A DNA stretch of 50,556 nt, from positions 142,476 to 193,031 of the forward strand of contig NZ_JADZAT010000001.1 in the NCBI RefSeq assembly GCF_020852455.1, in the 5' to 3' direction. A program made the translations under genes and the position numbers. The notes beneath the pieces were generated by a model that was given only the letters and a program-made list of their open reading frames with translations, searched no databases and was not told where the DNA came from. This DNA is from Novosphingobium sp. (GTDB taxonomy: Bacteria; Pseudomonadota; Alphaproteobacteria; Sphingomonadales; Sphingomonadaceae). This document shows, in pieces, positions 28,294 to 35,099 of the stretch (positions are counted from its first letter, which is position 1; each line of letters opens with the position of its first letter).

Positions 28294-29706
28294 ATGGCTG
28301 AGCAATACGACGTCATCGTCCTCGGTTCGGGCCCCGGTGGCTATGTCGCGGCGATCCGCGCGGCGCAGCTGGGGCTGAAGACCGCGATTGTTGAGCGTGA
28401 GAACCTGGGCGGGATCTGCCTCAACTGGGGCTGCATCCCCACCAAGGCGCTGCTGCGCTCGGCCGAAGTGCTGCACACCATGCAGCATGCCGCCAGCTAT
28501 GGCCTGGCCGCCGACAACATCCGGGCCGATCTCGATGCGGTGGTCAAGCGCAGCCGCGGCGTGGCCAAGCAGCTCAATCAGGGCGTTACGCACCTGATGA
28601 AGAAGAACAAGATCGCGGTGCACATGGGGGTGGGCACGCTCAAGGGCGGCGGCAAGCTGGACGTGCAGGGCGAGAAGGGGAGCGAAACCCTGTCGGCCAA
28701 GCATATCATCGTCGCGACCGGCGCCCGGGCGCGCGACCTGCCGTTTGCACCGGCGGACGGCAAGCGGGTCTGGACCTATCGCCACGCGATGACGCCCAGC
28801 GAAATGCCCAGCAAGCTGCTGGTGATCGGTTCGGGTGCGATCGGGATCGAATTTGCCAGCTTCTACAACGATATGGGCGCCGAAGTTACCGTTGTTGAGA
28901 TGATGGACCGGATCGTTCCGGTCGAAGATGCTGACGTTTCAACCTTCCTTGAAAGGGCGCTCAAGAAGCAGGGCATGACGATCATGACCGGCGCCGGGGT
29001 TGAAGCGCTGGCGGTGAGCGGCAAGGGCGTCAAGGCCAAGCTCAAGGGCAAGGATGGCAAGGTCAGCGAGGCTGAGTACAGCCATGTGATCGTGGCGATC
29101 GGAATTGTGCCAAATACCGAGAATATCGGCCTGGAAGCGCTTGGGATCACAGCCGAACGCGGGATCATCGCGGTCGATGGCCTGGGCCGCACCAATGTTC
29201 CGGGGGTCTGGGCGATCGGTGACGTCACGCCGGGGCCCTGGCTGGCGCACAAGGCCAGCCACGAAGGCGTAACCACCGCCGAGGCCATCGCGCAGGCACT
29301 GGGCAACAAGGATGTCCACCCGCATGCGATGGACAAGCGCAATATTCCGGGCTGCACCTATTGCCACCCGCAGATCGCCTCGGTCGGGCTGACCGAAGCC
29401 AAGGCGAAAGAGGCCGGCTATGCGGTGAAGGCCGGGACTTTCCCGTTCATCGGCAATGGCAAGGCGATTGCACTGGGCGAGCCCGAAGGCTTCATCAAGA
29501 CCGTGTTCGATGCGAAGACCGGCGAACTGCTGGGCGCGCACATGATCGGCGCGGAAGTGACAGAACTGATCCAGGGCTATGTGGTGGGCAAGACGCTGGA
29601 AACGACCGAAGCTGAACTGATGGCTACGGTCTTCCCGCACCCGACGCTATCGGAAATGCTTCATGAGAGCGTGCTGGCAGCCTATGGCCGGGCGTTGCAT
29701 GTCTGA
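28294..29706 (+). CDS. lpd: Dihydrolipoyl dehydrogenase (E3)
   Basis: FAD-dependent E3 of 470 residues that reoxidises dihydrolipoyl groups of E2. Visible: the FAD-binding VIVLGSGPGGYVAAIRAAQLG, the redox disulfide GGICLNWGCIPTKALL, the NAD-binding LLVIGSGAIGIEFASFYNDMG, the FAD-binding VWAIGDVTPGPWLAHKA, and the C-terminal catalytic His in TVFPHPTLSEMLHE. It begins 1 base after the pdhC stop, so both come from one operon. Its end lies 2 bases from the convergent end of the PilZ gene. Confidence 0.97.
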   Translation: MAEQYDVIVLGSGPGGYVAAIRAAQLGLKTAIVERENLGGICLNWGCIPTKALLRSAEVLHTMQHAASYGLAADNIRADLDAVVKRSRGVAKQLNQGVTHLMKKNKIAVHMGVGTLKGGGKLDVQGEKGSETLSAKHIIVATGARARDLPFAPADGKRVWTYRHAMTPSEMPSKLLVIGSGAIGIEFASFYNDMGAEVTVVEMMDRIVPVEDADVSTFLERALKKQGMTIMTGAGVEALAVSGKGVKAKLKGKDGKVSEAEYSHVIVAIGIVPNTENIGLEALGITAERGIIAVDGLGRTNVPGVWAIGDVTPGPWLAHKASHEGVTTAEAIAQALGNKDVHPHAMDKRNIPGCTYCHPQIASVGLTEAKAKEAGYAVKAGTFPFIGNGKAIALGEPEGFIKTVFDAKTGELLGAHMIGAEVTELIQGYVVGKTLETTEAELMATVFPHPTLSEMLHESVLAAYGRALHV

Positions 29707-29708
29707 TT

Positions 29709-30056
29709 TTAGAGTGAAGTTCCAAACACCTGCTGTGAAGAGCGGACAAGGTGCTCGAAGACTGCCACATGCAATGGGGCAGTGAATTCGCAGCCCAGTT
29801 CGCTGCCGCGGTGCCAGCGCACGCGGGCGCTTAGCAACTGCATGCCGGGGATCCGCAGGTTCAGCGGCTTGATAAGGCTGGGCTGAGACAGTCCGGTTAT
29901 CCGGAATCCGGTTGGCGACAGGTCTTCAAGATAGACCAGCTGCCAGGGGCGTGTTCCCTGCCGCACTTCGCAGGCAAGCACCAGTCGCGCCCGATTGCTC
30001 GTGCGGCCCTGCGGTGCTGCGCCGGATTCGGTGGGTGAACTGTTTCTGAGGGCCAT
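29709..30056 (-). CDS. PilZ domain protein, c-di-GMP-binding motifs intact
   Basis: Single PilZ domain protein of 115 residues, the common receptor fold for cyclic di-GMP. Both ligand motifs are visible: R-x-x-x-R (RTSNR, near residue 18) and D/N-x-S-x-x-G (DLSPTG, near residue 45), so nucleotide binding is likely. No partner domain is fused, so it probably acts through protein contacts. It is divergently transcribed from the secreted-protein cluster that begins at 30216 and shares a 159-base intergenic region with it. A link between c-di-GMP and that surface cluster is possible but not shown. Confidence 0.85.
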   Translation of the reverse strand: MALRNSSPTESGAAPQGRTSNRARLVLACEVRQGTRPWQLVYLEDLSPTGFRITGLSQPSLIKPLNLRIPGMQLLSARVRWHRGSELGCEFTAPLHVAVFEHLVRSSQQVFGTSL

Positions 30057-30215
30057 TTCGGTCTCGCTCTAAGCGGTCAGTAGTTGCCAATTGGTAATCG
30101 CGCGCGGCCGGATAATGCGGTGACGTCATTCCGCCAATCGCAAGAAGAGATGAAAACGCACGAAAAAGCATAGGCTTAATTGAGCGTTTACCATTCTGCG
30201 CTAGGGGATTTCCCG
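30057..30215. promoter_or_regulatory. Divergent intergenic region with two dyads
   Basis: This gap between the PilZ gene and the secreted-protein cluster holds a 14-base near-palindrome, TTGCCAATTGGTAA, at 30084-30097 (perfect 8-base core CCAATTGG) and a perfect palindrome, TGACGTCA, at 30121-30128. Both could be operators of a divergent promoter region. AGGGGA at 30203-30208 is the ribosome site of the plus-strand gene. Confidence 0.45.
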
Positions 30216-32198
30216 ATGGGGTCGAAAACCATTCCTGAACCTGCCTTCATGGCATCGTTGGTCGGCGTGCTGTTCCGCGCCTTGCTGGCCGTGCTTGTCA
30301 CGCTTGGCTGGGCGAGCGCTGCTGAGGCCCAGGCGGTCAATCGCTACACCAACAATACCGCCAGTTCGGCCAATGCGATCAATGATACGGCCACCCCGTG
30401 CAGCAGCCCGTTTACGCGCACCTTCTCGGTCGGGGCGAGCTACACCGTTGCCGATGTGAACATCGGTCTGCTGATGGCCCATACCTATCGCTATGACCTG
30501 ATTGTGACGCTGGTTTCCCCAGCCGGAACGCGGGTCGTGGTGTCGAACCAGATCGGCGGCGGGGCAGACAATTTCAACGCGTTGATGGACGATTCCGGCA
30601 CCAACCCGATCGTCAACTATACCGCGAATTCCAGCATCAGCGCCGTTCCGCCCTATGCCGCGACCTACCAGCCCAGCAATCTGCTGAGCGCATTCAACGG
30701 CCAGAATGCCAATGGCACCTGGACGCTGGAAATCTGTGACAATGCGGCGGCGGACAGCGGTACTTTCTATCAGGCCGATCTCTACCTGACCCAGGCCTCG
30801 ACCAATTACGCCGATCTCTCGCTGGCGCAGAGCGTCAGCTCGACCAGCCCGACCGGCCGTGCGACGATCACTTACACCCTGACGATCGCCAATGCCGCGA
30901 CATCGCCGCAGACCGCGACCGGTGTCACTGTGCGCGATGCACTGCCCAGCGGCGTGGAGTTCGTCAGCGCCAGCGGAACCGGTTCCTACAACAGCGCCAC
31001 GGGCGACTGGTCGGTGGGCTCACTGGCACCGGGTGCAAGCGCCAGCCTGACGATCACCGCGATTGTCGCGACCGGCAATGCGGTAAGTGTGACCAACGTC
31101 GCTGAAATCACGTCATCGTCGGTCAGCGACCTTGATTCCACGCCCAACAACGGGATTACCAGCGAAGACGACTATGCCAGCACCACCTTCACCATGGTCA
31201 ACACCCGCACGGCGGGTACCGCGCCGACGCTGACCTGCGCTGCCGGAACCGCGGTGTTCGACTGGGACAGCATTACCTGGAACGCTGGCAGCACTTCGGG
31301 AACCTATTCGGTCAGCGGGATCGGCAATGTCGCCCTGGCGATCACCAACACCAGCGGCACCTTCCTCAACAACGCGACCTATGGTGGCCAATCCCCGGCT
31401 GAACAGAGCACTGTCACCGGCGGGCTGTCGCCAGCGCAAAGCTCGCTCGAGCAGCTGGTTGACCTCACCAGCCAGAGCGCCACGGTCGATACCACGATCA
31501 CGCTGGGTTCGGCGGTGCCGGGACTGCAGTTCAAGATTTTCGACGTCGATTACAACGTCAACCAGTTTGCCGACCGGGTGACCGTGACCGGCTATCTCAA
31601 CGGCTCCACCGTAACGCCCACCCTGACCAACGGCATTTCCAACTGGGTGTCGGGCAACAGTGCCTATGGCGATGCGATTTCGGCCGATGCGCAGGCCAAC
31701 GGCAATGTCACGGTGACCTTCAGCAGTCCGGTGGACACGATCGTGATCAACTATGGCAACCACTCCTACGCGCCGACCAATCCCGGCCAGCAGGGCGTGG
31801 CATTGCACGACATCACCTTCTGCAAGCCGGTGACCGGTATCTCGGTCACCAAGGTAAGCTCGGTGATCAGCGACCCGGTCAACGGCACCAACTATCCCAA
31901 GGCCATCCCGGGGGCGGTGGTGGAATACTGCATCCTGGTGTCGAACACCGGCACCTCGACCCTGACCAACGTGGTCGCCAGCGACAACCTGCCCAGCAAC
32001 TTCAGCTATGCGGCGGGTACCCTGCGCAGCGGCATCAGCTGCGCCGCCGCGACCACTGTGGAGGACGACAACGCCAGCGGTGCGGATGAAACTGATCCGC
32101 ACGGCGCCTCGATCAGCGGGACCGCGCTCAGCGCCACCGCCAGCTCGATGCCGGCGGTGACCGGATTTGCGCTCAAATTCCGCGGAACCGTTAACTAA
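30216..32198 (+). CDS. Secreted protein with P domain and DUF11-like modules
   Basis: Exported protein of 660 residues. A signal peptide with hydrophobic core LLAVLVTLGWASA ends near SAAEAQA. Residues about 65-195 look like a proprotein-convertase P domain (YTVADVNIGLLMAHTY, DLIVTLVSPAGTRVVV, GTWTLEICDNAAADSG). Residues about 202-300 form a DUF11-like beta-sandwich (LSLAQSVSSTSPTGRATITY, LPSGVEFVSASGTGSYN). A further beta-rich region follows. The C-terminal module (from about 545) has SDPVNGTNYPKAIPGAVVEY followed by a Cys, also found in the gene at 33966. No protease domain is attached to the P domain, so it is probably structural. ATG at 30216 has AGGGGA 7 bases upstream. First gene of a five-gene cluster. 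Confidence 0.75.
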   Translation: MGSKTIPEPAFMASLVGVLFRALLAVLVTLGWASAAEAQAVNRYTNNTASSANAINDTATPCSSPFTRTFSVGASYTVADVNIGLLMAHTYRYDLIVTLVSPAGTRVVVSNQIGGGADNFNALMDDSGTNPIVNYTANSSISAVPPYAATYQPSNLLSAFNGQNANGTWTLEICDNAAADSGTFYQADLYLTQASTNYADLSLAQSVSSTSPTGRATITYTLTIANAATSPQTATGVTVRDALPSGVEFVSASGTGSYNSATGDWSVGSLAPGASASLTITAIVATGNAVSVTNVAEITSSSVSDLDSTPNNGITSEDDYASTTFTMVNTRTAGTAPTLTCAAGTAVFDWDSITWNAGSTSGTYSVSGIGNVALAITNTSGTFLNNATYGGQSPAEQSTVTGGLSPAQSSLEQLVDLTSQSATVDTTITLGSAVPGLQFKIFDVDYNVNQFADRVTVTGYLNGSTVTPTLTNGISNWVSGNSAYGDAISADAQANGNVTVTFSSPVDTIVINYGNHSYAPTNPGQQGVALHDITFCKPVTGISVTKVSSVISDPVNGTNYPKAIPGAVVEYCILVSNTGTSTLTNVVASDNLPSNFSYAAGTLRSGISCAAATTVEDDNASGADETDPHGASISGTALSATASSMPAVTGFALKFRGTVN

Positions 32199-32420
32199 GG
32201 CGCGAATTCGACAATGCCTGGAAATGGCCGCCAGTTCACACAAAGTCGTTTTATTACATGGCATTGATGGCGTATGGTTCGGAACAACCTGAATTAACCT
32301 TTGCACCCCGCGCTCTGCCGCTCGCCAGGCCTCGTTGGTGACGATTTTCTTACTGAAATTTCAGGGAAATCTCGCAGGGCATTTTCCGGTTTGTTAACCT
32401 AAATCGGCTACCACGCGGGC
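32199..32420. promoter_or_regulatory. Gap with 12-base palindrome before second cluster gene
   Basis: A 222-base, comparatively AT-rich gap between the first two cluster genes. It contains a perfect palindrome, CTGAAATTTCAG, at 32353-32364, and GTTAAC about 25 bases before the next ATG. It is long compared with the 11 to 73-base gaps downstream, so a separate promoter for the second to fifth genes is likely. No clear -35/-10 pair was assigned. Confidence 0.4.
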
Positions 32421-33407
32421 ATGAAAAACCGTCTTGCCATGCGCGCCGCCCACGGCACCTGCGCCATCGTCGCCCTTGGGGCCCTTGCCATTCCGAGCCT
32501 GGCTCATGCAACCGGCGTCACGGCCGGTACGCTGATCCAGAACACCGCGACCGCGACCTACACCACGGGTTCGGTCTCGGGCTCGATCACCTCGAACACC
32601 GTGACGGTGCGGGTTGACGAGATCCTGGATGTCGCGGTTGCCGGGCTGACCACGGCTCCGGCGCTGGCCGGCGCCAGCAATGTGGTGCTGGAATATACCC
32701 TGACCAACACCGGTAACGGTCCCGAAGCCTACAACCTCACCGTCAACACGGCAGTGGCCGGCAACCAGTTCGATGCCACGCTGCAATCGGTCGTGGTCGA
32801 TAGCAACGGCAACAACACTTACGATCCGGGCGTCGATCTGGTGCTGGCGCCGGGTGCGCCGACTCCGTCGATCGCTGCTGATGGCTCGCTGCGGGTTTTC
32901 GTACTGGTCAACGTGCCGGGCACAGTGGTTGATGGCCAGACCGGCCAGGTTCAGCTGAGTGCCGCTGCGGTGACCGGTTCGGGCACGCCGGGTACGGTCT
33001 TTGCAGGGCAGGGCGATGGCGGCGGCGATGCCGTGGTCGGCACCTCGACCGCAAACCAGAGCGCCAACGACAGTCTGACCGCCAGCCTTGCCACCGTGGC
33101 ACTGGCCAAGTCGGCAACGATTGCCGATCCGTTCGGCGGCAACCAGCCGGTTCCGGGTGCAGTGGTCACCTACACACTGGTCGCCACGGTCAGCGGCAGC
33201 GGTCAGGCCGACAGCCTGCACGTTACCGACGTGATCCCGACCGGCACCACCTATCAGGCCGGCACGCTCAAGCTCGATGCCGCTTCGCTCAGCGATGCCA
33301 GCGATGCCGATGCCGGTCAGGCCTCTGCCGCCGGGATCGATGTCAACCTTGGCACGGTTGCCGGGGGTTCCACCAAGACCGTCACGTTCGACGTCAAGAT
33401 TGATTGA
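32421..33407 (+). CDS. Secreted DUF11-like repeat protein, Ca-loop motif
   Basis: Exported protein of 328 residues with a signal peptide (AIVALGALAIPSLAHA). Mature N-terminus: an extended module, GTLIQNTATATYTTGSVSGS followed by SNTVTVRVD, shared with the genes at 33966 and 35100. Next comes a beta-sandwich with a Ca-loop-like motif, DSNGNNTYDPGVD (residues 127-139). The C-terminal module (about 235-328) is DUF11-like (PGAVVTYTLVATVSGSGQAD...LHVTDVIPTGTTYQAGTLKL) and ends in KTVTFDVKID. It is collinear with the 33966 gene, so the two are diverged duplicates. The function is unknown; a surface or matrix component is likely. Confidence 0.7.
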   Translation: MKNRLAMRAAHGTCAIVALGALAIPSLAHATGVTAGTLIQNTATATYTTGSVSGSITSNTVTVRVDEILDVAVAGLTTAPALAGASNVVLEYTLTNTGNGPEAYNLTVNTAVAGNQFDATLQSVVVDSNGNNTYDPGVDLVLAPGAPTPSIAADGSLRVFVLVNVPGTVVDGQTGQVQLSAAAVTGSGTPGTVFAGQGDGGGDAVVGTSTANQSANDSLTASLATVALAKSATIADPFGGNQPVPGAVVTYTLVATVSGSGQADSLHVTDVIPTGTTYQAGTLKLDAASLSDASDADAGQASAAGIDVNLGTVAGGSTKTVTFDVKID

Positions 33408-33418
33408 GGAGACCAGTG

Positions 33419-33892
33419 ATGAAAAAGTTCGTGATCGCAGCCGCTTCGGCCCTGTTCGCAACCATCGCCGCTCCTGCGGCCATGGCCAATGGCGCGCAGC
33501 CCGTCGAGCTTCAAGGCGGTGTGAAGGTTGATAAGCTAGTCGTTGAAAACGGTAAGGAAAAACACGTTTACAGCGATCCCAAGGTGGTCGTTCCCGGCGA
33601 CAAGCTGGTGTTCACGACCACCTACAGCAACACCGGCGCAGAGCCGGTGCGCAATTTCGTGGTGACCAACCCGCTGCCCGCAGCTGTCGCCCTGGCGCCC
33701 GAAGGGGCGGAAAAGCAGGACGTTTCGGTCGATGGCGGCAAGAGCTGGGGCAAGCTCGGCATGCTCAAGGTGAGCGATGCTGCCGGCCAGCGTTCGGCCC
33801 AGGCCAGCGACGTTACGCACGTCCGCTGGGTCCTGCCGCTGCTCGCACCCGGCGCCCGGGGCGCGGTTACCTACAACGCTATCGTCCGCTGA
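33419..33892 (+). CDS. Small secreted DUF11-like protein
   Basis: Exported protein of 157 residues: signal peptide MKKFVIAAASALFATIAAPA ending before MANGAQP, then one beta-rich domain with PVELQGGVKVDKLVVENGKE, VVPGDKLVFTTTYSNTGAEP, VRNFVVTNPLPAAVAL and HVRWVLPLLAPGARGAVTYN, a DUF11-like pattern. ATG at 33419 (MKKF) is chosen over an in-frame upstream start because it gives a standard signal peptide, with GAGGAG 7 bases before it. It follows the previous gene by 11 bases, so they are co-transcribed. A single-domain subunit of the same system is likely. Confidence 0.7.
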   Translation: MKKFVIAAASALFATIAAPAAMANGAQPVELQGGVKVDKLVVENGKEKHVYSDPKVVVPGDKLVFTTTYSNTGAEPVRNFVVTNPLPAAVALAPEGAEKQDVSVDGGKSWGKLGMLKVSDAAGQRSAQASDVTHVRWVLPLLAPGARGAVTYNAIVR

Positions 33893-33965
33893 ACGGGGGA
33901 CAGCCGCCAGGACACGCGGGCGGATTTGATCGCGGGTCGCAAGGAAACAGAACGAGGACCAGACA

Positions 33966-35036
33966 ATGATTAAGTATGGCAGACTGCTAGGGACGGTCGG
34001 TGCTGCTGCACTTGCCGTCGTTGGTGCAAGTCCGGCCTTCGCCTCCGGTACGGCGGCAGGGACGGTGATCACCAACACGGTAACCGTGAACTATCAGGTG
34101 GGCGGTGTGAACCAGACCGCAACCGGGGCTTCCAACAGCTTCGCGGTTGACCGCAAGGTCAACATGACGGTGGCCGAAGTCGGCACCACCACCACCCAGG
34201 TTTCGCCCGGCCAGCTCGCGGCGGTGACCACCTTCACGGTGACCAACAATTCGAACGCGACGCTCGATTTCGCGCTTGCTGCTGCCCAGCAAACGGGCGG
34301 GGCCGGTGCGCATTCGAACACCGACACCTTCGATGCCACCAACGTCAAGATCTATGTCGATACCAACGGCAACGGAACCTACGACGTCGGCACCGATCTG
34401 GAAGTGGCGTACCTTGACGAACTGGCCGCTGACGCCAGCAAGACCGTGTTCGTTGTGGCCGACATGCCGCTTGGGCTGGCCACGAATGACGTTGCGGCGG
34501 TTACGCTGACGGCAACGGGCCGCGAAGGCGGCGGTACGGGCAGCCAGGGTGCCGCGCTGAGCGAAACCAACACCGGTATCACCAACGAAATCGATCCGAA
34601 CGAAGTCGATACGGTCTTCGCCGATGCCGCCGGGGCCACCGACGGTGCGGGCGATGGCGCGCATTCGGCCAAGGACGACTGGACCGTGCTGGCGGCGGCG
34701 CTGAGCGTCACCAAGCTGAGCAAGGTGGTTTCGGATCCGGTCAACGGCACCAGCAACCCCAAGGCAATCCCGGGCGCGACGATCGAATACTGCATCGTCG
34801 TGGCCAACGCCGCAGGCAGCGCGACTGCCAGCAGCGTGGCCATCTCTGACCCGCTGCCGGCCACGGTTACCTATGACGGCGGCGGCGTGTTCGTTGACGG
34901 CTCGGTCACCTCGGGCGCGTGCAACACCGATGGCAGCAACACCGGCAGCCATGCGGCCGGCGTGGTCAGCGGCACGATCTCCAGCGTTACCGCTGGCGAA
35001 ACCAAGACGCTGCGCTTCCGCGCAACGATCAACTAA
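33966..35036 (+). CDS. Secreted DUF11-like repeat protein, Ca-loop and Cys module
   Basis: Exported protein of 356 residues with a signal peptide (GAAALAVVGASPAFA). It repeats the layout of the 32421 gene: an N-terminal module (GTVITNTVTVNYQVGGVNQT followed by SNSFAVD), then a Ca-loop-like DTNGNGTYDVGTD at about residues 132-144, an acidic stretch, and a C-terminal module with SDPVNGTSNPKAIPGATIEY followed by a Cys, and a later Cys in GACNTDG. The C-terminal module is closely related to that of the 30216 gene. A disulfide between the two cysteines is plausible in an exported protein. Confidence 0.7.
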   Translation: MIKYGRLLGTVGAAALAVVGASPAFASGTAAGTVITNTVTVNYQVGGVNQTATGASNSFAVDRKVNMTVAEVGTTTTQVSPGQLAAVTTFTVTNNSNATLDFALAAAQQTGGAGAHSNTDTFDATNVKIYVDTNGNGTYDVGTDLEVAYLDELAADASKTVFVVADMPLGLATNDVAAVTLTATGREGGGTGSQGAALSETNTGITNEIDPNEVDTVFADAAGATDGAGDGAHSAKDDWTVLAAALSVTKLSKVVSDPVNGTSNPKAIPGATIEYCIVVANAAGSATASSVAISDPLPATVTYDGGGVFVDGSVTSGACNTDGSNTGSHAAGVVSGTISSVTAGETKTLRFRATIN

Positions 35037-35099
35037 ACCAGGAGGCGGGCGGCGGGCCTTGATCGGCACGCCGCCCACCACCGCAACTCCCAAGGGTCG

